From Sisyra terminalis (taxonomy: Eukaryota; Arthropoda; Insecta; Neuroptera; Sisyridae), in NCBI GenBank assembly GCA_958496175.1, contig OY292274.1:51966630-52030629 (forward strand): a stretch of 64,000 nucleotides of DNA. The letters are read 5' to 3'. The notes under the pieces were generated by a model, which did no database searches, was not told the DNA's origin, and was given only the letters and a program-made list of their open reading frames with translations. A program made the translations under genes and the position numbers. Below are positions 1 to 13,300 of the stretch, in pieces; position 1 is the first letter of the stretch; the number at the start of each line of letters is the position of its first letter.

Positions 1-293
1 CTCGATACACTAAATCAGCACATTGAGCTGTTCGTGTTTCAGCACAATAATGTAACGCCGTTTTTAAAGTTCGATCCTTCTCGCGTGCTAAAGCCGGCTA
101 GGGAAAAACTCATTGTGAAAAAATTTCACCAAATGCAGTTGCACTGTCTTACTTTTTGTTTCAACAGGATTTGAACTTGCTGAATATCGCCTTGTTGACA
201 TGCATACATTAGAGCATTGCATCCACTTTGCTCTTGGCTTCCGGTTGAGGACCGGTCTTCACCAGCACCTCTTTGGTCACTGTTGTTGGCCAT
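1..293 (-). CDS. Ankyrin-repeat protein, 5' exons only (partial)
   Basis: Two exons can be read on the minus strand: exon 1 at 293-153 (47 codons from ATG at 293-291, donor gtaaga) and exon 2 from 97 to the window edge, after an acceptor ending ccctag. The 55-nt intron joins in phase 0. The first 25 residues are polar (MANNSDQRGAGEDRSSTGSQ...). After them comes an ankyrin-like helix pair (NALMYACQQGDIQQVQILL), then a second repeat start with the hallmark TALHYCAE. Ankyrin repeats are protein-binding scaffolds. The rest lies outside the window, so the specific family cannot be named and I do not assign a symbol. The start is the only ATG that opens this frame just upstream of the repeat. Confidence 0.7.
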
Positions 294-1920
294 TATTGTG
301 ACCACATATTATAAGTCTTTATTGATCATTTTCTGCTTACTCCTCTCACCTTAACAAACATACCTTAAATAAGTTGAATAGATGTGCAATTCAAATGTTC
401 GGAGAATTACATATAACAATTCATTGTATCGATTTTACGTCTATTTTGTGGTAGCTTTTATTCGGAAAAGACGTGTTAACCTAATTGCTATAGTGAACGA
501 TAATAAGTTACAGTTCATTTCCACGCATTCTGATTAAACAATGTGTCAGCTTTCAATTTGACCTATAAATACTAAAGAATCAAATATTGCTCTAATCTCA
601 CCAAAAAGCTCAATAAATAATCAATTACTACATCAAATCTTCAAATAAACCTTACAAAACATAAGTTCGGATTTATAGTGTTGATGAGTAGTAATGAAAA
701 TCAAACCTTTAATTGTCACAAAAAATATACAGATTAAAATCTTGCTTTTTTCACCAAGAAAAAATATAGTGTTTGAAATGCAAAATAAAATTAGAAATCT
801 AGGTTAATTATCTACTACACTTTTTATCAACATCTTTAAATACCCTTATTGTAATGAAAATTAGGGGTTGAGAAAAACATCGGTATATTAAGTACAATAT
901 ACATAGGTAGACACTGGGTAGTGTAACAATAAGTGTGTACCTATACTTACATTTCAATTTTCACTCTCTATTCTAGCACAAATATTTTTCTTTAGTAAAC
1001 TTGACCTATAAGAAATTATTTGACCAACACATAAATATCTTCTCACAATATTTGCATATTGAAATTTATGATTTTTTATTGTACACTACTAAACTAAAGA
1101 ACATTTTTATTACCACGAAATTACAAAGCACCAAAAACAAAGTTTGATAAAATCGAAAATGATATATAAATTTCCTTTCACATTGCATTTAAACATATGA
1201 TTTCCCTTGGTAATACCTACTACAAAAATAAAAATCGAATTGGTAAAATGTTTTCACGAAACTACAATTTGTTCTTTTGAATCCAAACAACTAAATTCAA
1301 GCGTAAGTAATTAGAAATGAATTAGCCAAACCATAAAATTTTCTTTGAATTAAAAGAAAAAAATTGTATTAATTTCATTTCCAAAATTTTAGTCATTATT
1401 AAGTGGAAATTATAGGTAGTTTTGATATCTATGTATATATCTATACAATATTTCGATTCAGTGAGCAGTCTAATTTGTTTTCAAAGCTCATATATTTTGT
1501 GAGATCATTACGATTAGATGTGCACAACTTTCGGGCATTTAACCCCATTCAAAGCTTATTCCAATTAGACGTGGTGGAATAAACTTAGAAAAAATTGACC
1601 TACATGTCCGGAACTTGCGTGCAACCTGTAGCCAAAATGACCTAATTTGACTTATGACGGTCAGTAAGAAATTAATACTTTGCATGCAGGATCGTTCTTT
1701 TCTAATTCATTTAGAGATTTTTCTTTCTTTTTCGTGTTACAACAAATTACATTAAAATATAATGGAAAATGGTTGTTTTTTTTTTAGACAGTCGGTTAAG
1801 TGTTTACAAATTTTATTCGATTTTTTTCAAGTACCTTAGGGTTGAAAAAGTATTTTTTTGTAAAAGAAAATTTGTATGTAACAATTTTCAATTTTAAAGC
1901 AACAATGAGTCTCCAATGGG
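294..1920. other. Intergenic, upstream of the ankyrin gene
   Basis: AT-rich DNA without a convincing open frame. The part next to 293 should hold the promoter and 5' UTR of the minus-strand ankyrin gene, but I see no clear TATA or CCAAT element. Confidence 0.4.
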
Positions 1921-2082
1921 CCCACTAGCGGACAAATGGTCAAGCTGATCGCTGCAGAGCTGATAGGTATTGGACTGCTGACTTGGAATATCGTGACGAA
2001 TTAAATTTCTAACATTATCTGTTTTACAGATTTTTGCTAACCCTTCAATCACTAAAGATCTTAACTGGGATAAAGTGGCACA
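1921..2082 (+). repeat. Degraded tRNA-derived SINE copy
   Basis: This is a decayed plus-strand member of the SINE family better preserved at 26899-27080. Recognisable blocks are the head (ggacaaatggtcaag, then ataggtattgga), the middle (tttttgctaac) and the end (cactaaagatctta). Order and spacing match the intact copies, but the B-box is ruined. Confidence 0.5.
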
Positions 2083-2332
2083 TATACTAAAAAATACCTG
2101 TGGTCACAAAATTTGAAAAACAATTAGACGAAAGCTATAACTAAATTCTGAGTTGAATTGATAGATGAAATATTAAAATAAATTTAAAAAAAATATATAT
2201 TTTTGCTATTAAAGAATTTGCTTAAACAAATTAGTTTTTACTATTTGGATGATGCAGTAATTATACCAAAACTGAGGATACATTTGCTTTTTTATTCTAA
2301 AATAAAAAAAATAATCGATCAACTGATTAGAA

Positions 2333-2578
2333 CAGTGGTTCTTAACCTTGTTGTTCTTAACCCCACCAGTTTTATATGCGCATCCACCAGACCTTTCTTA
2401 ATTGGAAAATTAAATATGATTTTTTCAAACTCAAAACATAAATACATATTTGTACATAGATGTACAAATTAAACAAAACTATTAAGAACAAAGATCAAAA
2501 CCATTAACGATCTGTCGAACCCGCAAGACTAACTCACTAACCTCTGGGGTTCGATTGAACCCAAGTTAAGAACCACTA
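2333..2578. mobile_element. hAT-type MITE
   Basis: The element has terminal inverted repeats CAGTGGTTCTTAACCT at the left and AAGTTAAGAACCACTA at the right. These are typical of non-autonomous hAT (Charlie-like) elements. The flanking octamers gattagaa and gactataa agree at 6 of 8 positions, as expected for an aged 8-bp target duplication. There is no coding capacity. A short open frame at 2203-2472 overlaps it and is not a gene. Confidence 0.7.
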
Positions 2579-5500
2579 GACTATAATTAACGCAAAATTG
2601 TAACACTTAAAAAGGTAGAAATTGCTATTCTTGATTTTACAAAGTAAGTACTAAAGTAGATCATAAGCTTCAAAAAGCTACAGACTAATGAACCAGTCAC
2701 AGAAATCTGCGAGAAGAAGTTGAAGCTTCAACATAAAAATTGATGACTCAACATAAAAATAAAAAATACATACAGGGTATCACACTTAAAATAAACTGAA
2801 AAATAAAGTGGAAATATACAAGAATACTTCCCATTTTCTTTTCTACTTTCAAGTTCAACTATCAAGCTAAAATTTACGTGAATTAATGTGCATGGGCGGA
2901 ATTTGTATAGGTGAAGTCTATTCAAAAGTTTCGATTTATCCAGGGCGAAATTATTTTACAGTGCTAGTAAACCAGAACCAGTAAAACAAGAGCCAAAACT
3001 TCTTGATACTGTAAGTTTCTAGTAAAAATGTAAAAAATTAGAATACTCCACTTTAAAACTAGGTATTCACTGGGTTATTAATAGAAAAGTGAAGAGTAGT
3101 GACATAAGGGAATTGATAAAGTATAATAAAATGGCAGAAGAAACAAGATTTCTTGGATAAATATAAAGATTATAAATCAATGATGTACAAATTATGATAA
3201 GTAAAAAACAATCAAAACAAAGCTACATGAAAAATGAAAAACATGCACAAAGTTTAATATTAATGGAAAATGTATCCTTATTGTTAAATTTACAAATTTT
3301 CAATCAATCTAAAATTATCATTCTCATCTAAAATTAAATACATTATCGGTGAAAAAAAAGTAAAACCAATCAGCACAGTCGATTCAAAGGAGACCAAGAC
3401 ATTTTTCCTCTTTTTAAATTTGATATGTTTTTGATGTTTAAATGCAAGATAATTTCTTCTTAATTATATTTTTCAAATAATTCAATCATTTGTGGTGAAA
3501 AAATAGTATGAAAATTTTCATTTAAAATTCTGGGAAAATCAATTAATCTTTAACATATATAAATATTCCAATTTTTAACCATCGATAGGGATATCTGTGT
3601 AAATATACAAAATGTAAGTATTCATACACAGATATGTATGAATAATGTATATTTTCTATACATTCTTCAACTCAAAACTTTGCTAGCTTGACTGTAATAA
3701 GTGGTGTTACCCTTACAATTCGACTTAGCAAAATTCCACTGGAATTCAAAAAAAGAAAGTGCATTTGAAACAAGTATCAGTACATTATTTGTAGATCTAA
3801 ATCAAATTTAATTAATGAGCTTTTATTTCCACACGATTCTATTAAATATGTAACTTTAAAATTAATTTTATAAAAGTTATTTAAACTCCATTTTAATTAA
3901 ACTCCATTAAAGTAATTTAAACTTTTATTAAAATATGTAGCGTTGAAATTGATTTTAATTAAAATTGTTTCATCGTTTACCAATATCTCTGCAGGATTAT
4001 ACATCAATCAAGCATATATGTACGACAAATATTTAGTTTGTATGTATCTATTTATAACTAATTTATTATTTATAGAAAAAAGAGAAGAAAACAAGTTAAT
4101 CAAACAATTGAACCTTGTGATTTGTTGATGGTATAAATTTTTAAGGAAACTACTGTTTTGGTTCTTATTGATCTAATCGAGAAAATAGTAATTATGAAGT
4201 TAAATTTATAATTTGCGGAACATAAAAAACTATAACTATTACATAACGAAAAACTTAAGAAATAAAATAAATATTTTTTCAGTACAATAAATTAAATTAA
4301 ATAAAATTGGATAAAACTATAAAACCTGTTTTCTTAAGTCCATTTGATAAGAAAGTGGTATGATAAGTAAAGGTTTGGATTCAATTTCAAAAATTTAGTT
4401 AAAAGACCTATAAATGAACCTTTCAAATATTTGCTAAGGCTTTAGACATTCTATAATACACAATGTATTAATAAGAACTTAAGATAGTGATTATCTTCCT
4501 CAAGCAACGTACTACCGAAAAATCAATCATCGTTTCATGTAATTTTACATTTGAATGTTAATTGAACTGTTAATACTTCAAAAAAGTAATTAAGTAAAGT
4601 TTTGTAAAGAATGCAAAGTGTAATAAAATATGACTTTATTGCCGTATTGCAACTTTAAGGAATCAGAAGATTTACTGTTTAACTCATAAATTGGAACCTT
4701 ATGAAGCCAAATATTATTTCTTCATATCGCATCTTCATCATTTTGCAACAAAATTTATCAAAATTAGTCAATTTCTTTTAAACGTATAATATACTTAAAG
4801 TTTTACAGTTATTGAAAACTCTTCACTATTTCTTTAACAAAGCTTTTTGTTAAAAAAAATCAAATTGTGTAATTTAAAGTGTTATCTACCTTATCTACCT
4901 AATACGAAAAATTAGTAAGCTATTTATGGCTCATCAGAAATTAAAAATTTCTTTTAAATTTAAAATCTCTTTTTTTAGTTTTAGTTCTTTTGATTGATGA
5001 CATTAATCTGAACGATTTTCTTAGTAATATTATCACGGGAACTTCATCCATAGTCAACATGCAATTTTAATTACAAACATGTTTAAACGAAATTTTATAC
5101 GAAATGTAAAATATCAAATATTGCAATCGGTTCGTGTAAACTTTTTAATTGGGTTTCAATTGCATGTAATAAATTTCCTTCTAGATAATTGAGAGTTATC
5201 GTACCAAATACAAACATAATCCAATATGATTAGTTTAAAAATGAAGCTTTAATAATACAATTGTATTAATTATTATTTTTTTCAATCGAACTGCTTATAA
5301 CTTACTGGACAGGAAAAATAATTAGCCATACTTTCTTATTCTTTCATTATAAAATACTTTCTGTATACAACTTTTGTGAAGTTCTAATCACGATTTATAC
5401 TTTTAATTATACTTTATTTTGGTTCATTATCTCCTTTTCTTCAGGAAGAACAGGATGAGTCTTGATAAATAAGTACCAAAATAAAATCAAAACAAAAAAA

Positions 5501-8379
5501 TAAACTGAACATATATTTTTTACAAAAGAAGCTTTCTATTAAAGGTTTATATATTTTTTACTTAAATCAGTTTTCAAAAGACAAATTTCATACAAAAGAA
5601 CAAAAAATAAAATTCAAATCCCCTAAAGCAAATTAGTTTTTTTTTTTTAAATTCAGTATTTGATATTTTTAAAGAGCATAGCGTTTTCGGAAGATGTGAT
5701 CTAAATAAATATTTGCTTAAAAGAGTGTTAACTTAACGGCTTGCAATGTAAGATTTACTTCATTTTTATTGATATAAAATCAAATTTTCACACTTTTTAA
5801 TTTAACATAATAATAACATAATTTCTTCATCTAATATCTTCTAGAAGCTTAGCTTTGTAATTAAGTTTACAACATTTACAACAAGGAGTAGTTAAAATTG
5901 TTTTTTTTTCTATTTTATTGAATTAAATTTTTACTCTTCAAATTGTTACAATTTGAAAGAATTGAAAAGAATTTTGAACCAATAATTGAGAGTTTTTATC
6001 AAATATAATTTGTAACATAAAATCTTTGTTTAATTCAACGGTGCATATATGTTTATTCTCTTTTTTATATATTTTCGATTTTTATTTTTGCATTTTTTTT
6101 TTTACTCAAGTCATTGCTAAACTAAATTAGGTACAGCTTTTTGTCTTACGAATCTAAGATATTTTTCTGTTCAAAAAATGCAATAAAAATAAATTAAACT
6201 AAACTATAATTTTACTTTCCTATTATCCATCATACTTTTTCGACAAAAGGACTTTAATTATTTCAAAAACCTCAATTTTATTTTCTTTAACAATAATTCC
6301 GAAATAAAAAATTAAATTCTGAATAAAAATAATGCTTATGTATTTTCATAGACAAATAATTATACTTATTCTGTTATTTACACGCATTCTTCACAAACCA
6401 AAACAACTTTTCTGTAACCAGTAACTACCGAAAATAACATACCATGTTATTAAATGAATTATTTTACTTAAACATGACAAAAGTTTTTAAAAATCTTAAT
6501 GAAATTCGTTGTTATCACTTTCAAAAACACTTCTTAACATTTAAAAAAAACGGATACCTAAGTTTTTGAAATCACTAGACCGAATGTCACACATGTGATA
6601 TTCAAGTTGAGCTTAAATAAGTACCTTTCCTGTCGTCATGCCAACACTTTAAACTCCAATTCACAACATTTATCTGCTCTCATGATAAAAAAGTGTGAGC
6701 TTTGAAAGCTCTGTTGGCGCTGGTTTCCATTGGCTGGTGTCTCTTAGCAAAGAAACAAACCTATATCAAGATTGTTGTAGTTGTTGTATGAAATGTATGA
6801 AACCGTAATAACCATAATAACGATAATAACTATAATAAAGCAAGAAAAATATACAAATAACAAATTTTATTATAATTTTAAGCCCGATGGTACATCTATA
6901 AATTGCCTTTATCCGCATTCGAAATTATATATTATATTCAAATATTTATATGCCAACTTTAAACGTAGGTAATATTAAACTTGGACAGAATTTTTAGTTT
7001 TCGCAGGTAATAAAAAAAGCTACAGACTTTGTCTTAGTTTCTTCTTCTTTTTTTTGAGCTTCCTGTAAGTATTTCTAACAATATTTGCATTATATTTTTT
7101 TAATATTAAAATGCCAACATATTCATTTTTATTCCAATCATTTATCAGTTCTACCAGTAACTCGGTCGCTACAATAATATCCTTCTAGGTGAATATAGCT
7201 TTAGTAAACTTATGTTAGAATTTAGATCCTTCTGCAGTAACTTTAGATTTTCATAGGATAGGATACATAAAATATAATTATATTCTCAGGTGTGGTTTCA
7301 AGAAGAAAACAATGGACGCAATGGTCCTCCCACGAACTGAATAAAACTGAAATATTATCAACTTTAGGAATTCAGTTATGATTATTTAAAACTATTTTTT
7401 CTACAGTTTATGAAGTTGATCAAAAATTTCGTACTTCTAAAACATGATTTTGCAATCGTCCTTAAATAATCAGTAATTACTTTGTATGATTTAGCCAACT
7501 AATTAATTAGTTTTTGTAGAAAATCTCTTTAGTCTCTTTAAAAATTAGTAATGTTTTAAAGTGAATACATATTTTTTTATAAGTAAACGGCTTTTAAACC
7601 CGTCTTCTTATCTTTAATAAGTAAAAGACAATTTTGTAAAATTAAAGTACTTTACAGGTGCCATTTCTAATTATAGCAAAACTTATTGCTGGTATTAGGG
7701 GTATAATTACCAAGTGAATTAAATGTCACTTTGGTTCCACAAAATATCACAAAAAATGAGTTTTTTTATAATTTGTTAAATAATTTGCGATGAAGAAAAA
7801 TAAGAGTTAAAAGTTTTGAATTACTTTATAAATTGCGAAAGAAATATTTTTTTAAGAAAATAAACACTCGAATTAATATATTTTTTTAATAATTTCTATA
7901 TTTTATTCACCTTTTTTTCATTTGCCAATATCATTTACCATTATTTTTGTTACCTACTTTTATTAATCCGAAAATTGAACTTTCGGGATACCTAAATAAT
8001 TATAAACCAATTCTTATAATTTATTTCTATAATCCAAAAAATAAATATAACATTTTTTTAAAGAATCTGAACAATCTGGAATTTTTCAAGAGTTTTATTG
8101 ATAATCATTATAATAATAATAATACTTTATAACAATTTTTCCTCTATTCCCAATCAAATACCCCGATTATATCCTGGATATTTTGTATTCGATTGCAATC
8201 GTCAGTTATTCGGGTCGTTCGGCTGTAATTCAAACATTTCAAACCAATGTCCATTTTCAAACTAGTTTCAAGTTTTAACACCAGATCTCGTTCAATGTCT
8301 AGTGACTGACGTGTAAATAATGACTTTATTTATTTTAAATTAAATTTATTACTCAAAAATAAAATTCTCTCTTGTAAAA
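2579..8379. other. Long AT-rich intergenic region
   Basis: No credible coding exon was found in 5.8 kb. It contains a 10-bp inverted repeat (atatctgtgt at 3591-3600 and acacagatat at 3626-3635), an ataataac-like microsatellite near 6804-6838, and many A/T runs. The 5' UTR and promoter of YIF1 probably lie in the last few hundred bases, but no motif decides this. Confidence 0.4.
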
Positions 8380-9810
8380 ATGAATTATAATTCCACTCCA
8401 AATGTGCGCTCAAGTAATATTTCCATACTTTTGTAATTAAATAAAATACCCATGTTTGTATTTCAACTTCTAGCCGCAACGAGAAAAGTTAAGCGTGTTA
8501 GCGATGTAAATGCTATGGGACTCCCAAATCCTAGTGGTCCTGGCCCACGACCTTTGGAAAACCCATCTGCTACGTTTGCACCATTTGACCCTTATAATCC
8601 TACGAATCAAATGAATAATGCTTCGCCCAACTATGGTAAAGTTATATATATCTAATGAAAAGGTTATTTTTAAACTAGCAAAAAAAATTATAGGCTTTCA
8701 AGCATCTTATATACCACCGCAAGCATACCCGGCAATGCCACAACAAGGACCAATACCAACGCCTGGCCAAAAACCTTTTACTATGTTATCTCAGCCTATT
8801 GTACATGACATGGCCTTTCAATATGGTCAACAAGTAAAACATAACTCAAAATCATAAAATATATAAATTAATCGTTTGTATTTTTATAGTTAGCAGACAC
8901 AGGAAAAGCAGTTGTTAAACAAGAGCTTGAAAAATATGTCGCTATTTCGAGATTAAAGTATTATTTTGCAGTAGACACACGTTATGTTATATCAAAATTA
9001 CGATTATTACTCTTCCCTTTTACTCATAAGGTATTTTTGTTTCTTATGTATACATTGTAGTGTGTATCAGTAAACTCGCTAACCGAAAACCCCATATAAG
9101 AAATTTACCACTTTTATGAGTAGAACATTAACTTGTGTCTTCCAAATTTTATCTAAAATTGTTTTTGTTTTTAGGATTGGTCAATTAAATATGAACAAGA
9201 TAATCCTGTCCAGCCTCGTTATGAAATAAATGCTCCTGATTTATATATTCCAGTAATGGCATATGTAACTTATGTAGTTTTAGCTGGATTGGTACTTGGT
9301 AAATTTGCCAAACACATTTGTTCAATAATTCAAGAAAATAAAATTATTTTTATTTTAGGAGTACAAGACCGTTTTACTCCAGAACAAATCGGAATTTATG
9401 CATCATCTGCGCTGGCGTGGAGCTTAATAGAAATAGCTGTTTATACAGCAACGCTTTACATTACAAATATGAAAACTACATTGAAGACATTCGATCTATT
9501 AGCGTACAGTGGTTATAAATATGTGGGAATCATTCTTAGTGTGCTTACCAGTTTAGTTTTTGCTCTAACGGGGTATTATATTGTTTTATTATATAGTAGC
9601 GCAACATTAGCCTTCTTCCTAGTTCGAGCTTTGAAAGCTCAAGTTTTACCTGAACATCAAAGTGATCAATCGCATCATTACGGAGCTCCACCAACTGGTT
9701 CTAAGCGGCGTTTATATTTTTTACTTTTTGTATCGCTAACACAACCGCTAATCAGTTGGTGGTTATCTTTACATCTAGTTAGATATACCGATAATAAATC
9801 AAATATTTAA
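8380..9810 (+). CDS. YIF1: YIF1-family Golgi/ER membrane trafficking protein
   Basis: Six exons (8380-8413, 8474-8635, 8694-8833, 8890-9030, 9175-9298, 9359-9810) give an uninterrupted 350-residue protein. YIF1 partners YIP1 in the Golgi/ER membrane and supports ER-to-Golgi vesicle transport. The N-terminal ~100 residues are Pro/Asn/Gln-rich and cytosolic. Family blocks follow: SRLKYYFAVDTRYV, LLLFPFTHKDW, NAPDLYIPVMAYVTYVVLAG (about 178-197) and LLAYSGYKYVGIILSVLT. The C-terminal half has about five hydrophobic segments and ends with HLVRYTDNKSNI. The length is somewhat more than vertebrate YIF1A/B (about 290-315), because of the N-terminal tail. Intron 5 (9299-9358) is 60 nt, a multiple of three and stop-free, so retention would insert 20 residues in frame. 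An AATAAA lies at 9917-9922. Confidence 0.93.
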
Positions 9811-12800
9811 TTAACTTTTTTATAATTCATTTTTAATATATGTATACAAATGTTGAACGTTGAAACAATTCTTTGTATTCTTTAGTTTATATTAATCAAT
9901 TTGCTGAAATATATGTAATAAATGTATATATTTCAATATTACAAAAAAGTTTAAGCTTATATTATCCTTTCAAATCTTAGTTTAATGCTTTGATATTTTG
10001 CTATGAGCTTACTAATGCATATTATTTTATTTAAATCTTATAATTTCATTAAATACAAGTTTAATAAAGGAATTTACCAACAGAAAATAAGTGTACAAAA
10101 TGCAACAATATTTACCATGAATATTAATCGGAAATGACGTAAAACAAAAACAAAACGTATACTAGATATAGAATTTTCGTCTGACTTTTAATCTAATCTT
10201 AGTTAAAAATAAATAGTAATTTGCAAGGTTATCTCTTAAATTGTAATTATTATTCATAAAAGTAAAATGAAACCATATTGAGAATCTTTCTTATGAACGA
10301 TGATAATATACATGAATCATGTTCTATGTGATACCAGCTCATAGAAAAACCAAATAAGGACTTGTTTTCTTGAGATTTAATCTTCATTTTACTCGTACTT
10401 AGATCTGGGGGTTAGATTCAAACGATTTGAAACAAAAAACTACACCTTTAATCCTAGTACTCTTTTAAAGACACGAACGATCGGAAGAATAAGTTTGTTT
10501 ATGTGATCACAATCTTTGTGATTGTGAAATTAGTATAAATTAATTTACAATATTTGTTAGGGAAAACTTCTTTTTTCATGATGACCTATATTTAAAAGAA
10601 AAAACCCGCAGCTCACAAAGCCAACATTATTAAAAGGTTCAAGAAAGCATTTCCATTTTTACCAGTCTTTATTTATTATTACTGAATATTGTTAGTGACA
10701 ATCATAAATTTATGTTTTATGAACACGTTTTGCGAAAATATTATTAAGGATTATAATTTTTCAACCACAAAGTAACTCTAATCTTAATATTTTAGTTGTG
10801 TTAAATCAATTTGATGAGTGTGGAACAAAAATATATAATATTCCGCTTTTTTCTCCGATAACAATTAACGATCAACAATTTCCTACTCAATCTACCTATT
10901 TTTAATTATTTTTGAAAATTTAACAAAAAATATATGACGATTTAAAAAATAATACATTTCCGTAGTGTATTACAAACAATCGTAATTTATATGTGTATAT
11001 TAAAATGAGCCAAAAATCCCAAGGGCTTTCAAAAATTTTGGCATCGGACTCGTACAATCTATAAAAAACCTTACTACATAATTAATTTCTTTAAATTAAA
11101 TACTTTGAAGCTTTAAGAATTTATTTCCCATTAAATGTTACCTGCAGTTATTGCAAGTAACATAATTTACAAACATTTTAAGTATGGAGGTGAAAGTTAT
11201 AAGTGATATTAAAATGGTTAAAATGCAGAAATATTTTTTTTATAAATTTAATTTGAGGTAGGTGTTATTAATCAATACATAATTTACGTATTTTATACAT
11301 TCATACATTATTTTTAAAGATAGTAAAGCATTCCATTTACATACCACATCGTTTCGTTGGAAATTCCAACTTCATCAGATGCTTGCTTTTATGTGACTTG
11401 TTAAGTTCATTATTGCATTTTTGATGAATAATTAAAAAATATGGAATATATTTATGTAATTCATAATAGATTTTTCCTAGTAGGCATATAGTACCTCAAC
11501 CTTTTAACATTCTAATCATTGTTTAAAGTAATCAATTTGTATGAAACCCGTAAAGTTTTACCATGAGTGCACTGCCAAAAGTGACCAAGTCAAAAAAATA
11601 TAGTTTCTGTTAAATCACAGTTTACAGTTCTAATTAGCAAGAAAATCAAATTTTAATATATGGTTAATAACATTAATAAACCCCCTAGTTTTTATAAAGC
11701 TTAATTTAATTTATTTTTAATAATATTTACTCTTTGTAAATGAGATTTAAAAAATATTGTTTTTTACCTTAGTAACTTCCTGCTAAATGTATCTATCGTA
11801 TCTACTATAAGGTTCATAAACACATAATAAATGGTCACTTAATGAATACCTTTGTAAAGTGTTCAAAAAATTATTGTTATCTTTTATGCTATATGTAATT
11901 TTAAATAAACATTGTCAAATATATGTAAGAAGATGGGCATTTAGTTCCTCACAAAGTAAGTTAAGATCAACTTTTTTTGTCAAAATTAAAATTATAAGGC
12001 ATTACTTTTTAATACCGCTTTGATACAGTACGGTATAGTCCTGAAATTATTCAAGGCCATTGTAAAATGGTATCATGCTATACGAGAAATCTTATTTTTG
12101 TAAATTGCTGGAATATTTTTCTGGTTTTTATGTAAAATGGTCACTTTACTCAGGTATAGTTCATAAATTAGGCTTCATACATTACAATTATATTACGTTA
12201 AATATTACTCAGTGAATTTATGAAAAAGAATTGTTTATTAGAGATTTCGGTGAAATATCTCACTTGATTCAATTTCAATAATAGTTAATCAAAACATATA
12301 AAAGTTTATTTATAAATCTAGGTGCATATCAATTATCAAAAATTTGGAACTTCAAATATTCAAATAAGATATATAACTTAGATAGCTCTTATCAGTTTAT
12401 TATTATTAATATGATTAATATATTAAATTTAGATAGACGAAGATATTAAATCTTCTGAATGGTTAGTAAAATTTAATATCACTAAATGCGTTATAATTTA
12501 ATTTCTTATATAGCTATTAATTCTTAGCAAGGAAATCATAATTGCTGGTATTAATTAAAAATAATTATAATTTGGAATATTAATTTCCAATTAATTTTCA
12601 TTAGATTATAGTTATAGACTATATCCGTAGACAGACCGAAAGAAAAAAAAATGCTTATACATAGTGAATAATAATTTTTCAATGCTTATTGTATATTAAT
12701 TGGTAGAGGTTCTATCTTTGGAATTTCTTTTCTACATTTTGAATAATTGATTATTATTGAATAAGGGGAATTAGTAAATAAATTATCTGTTTCGGTTTCA

Positions 12801-13300
12801 ATTGTATAATAAACTGATCGAGGCTGAATAATAAAATATATTAAAGTGATCCCTTAAAAAAATATATTATTTTCTTAGTAATTCAAATTTGTCTTTCGGT
12901 GCGTGAAGTACAACAGTGAACCAAAACAATATCCATTATTTTATCAATATAGGCCATTGAACTTTAACACTAATTCTTACATATTTCTAAACATTATTTG
13001 TTGTAAATTATTCAGAAATTAAAAGTATTGATTTTTCCACTCATCAATGACGTAAATATTTCCCAATTGTTTAATATCTATTTAAGAAAATTATGTCTGA
13101 AATTTTAGTACCATGCAAGATGGCGTTAGATCTATTGGTGAGGGAGGTTTCATATTTAAAATGTAATCATTTTGACAATAGAAACGTAAATACATTTAGA
13201 GAATCTATAAATAAATAACGTGTGAGTGATATTTGTAACAGTACTGAAATGTTAAAAACCTATCATAACATATTTATTGTTTGAGTGTGCATCGTAGTTA
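9811..13300. other. Intergenic between YIF1 and PACS
   Basis: It holds the YIF1 3' UTR and then AT-rich DNA without open frames of note. A fragment near 11345-11395 (catcgtttcgttggaaat...cttcatcagatgcttg) resembles phrases found in dispersed insect repeats, but no element ends can be drawn. The PACS promoter should lie near the right end. Confidence 0.35.

Noticed and set aside
2770..2795. tacagggtatcacactta as a transposon end
   Set aside because: A single phrase resembling TACAGGGTGTCCCA-type ends, with no matching inverted partner nearby.
5441..5470. Terminal exon after ttcttcag (gaagaacaggatgagtcttga)
   Set aside because: A plausible acceptor followed by six codons and a stop, but no upstream exon or family supports it.
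9256..9810. Continuous 184-codon frame as a separate gene
   Set aside because: It is the last two YIF1 exons plus a 60-nt stop-free intron; splicing restores the conserved VLGVQDRF junction.
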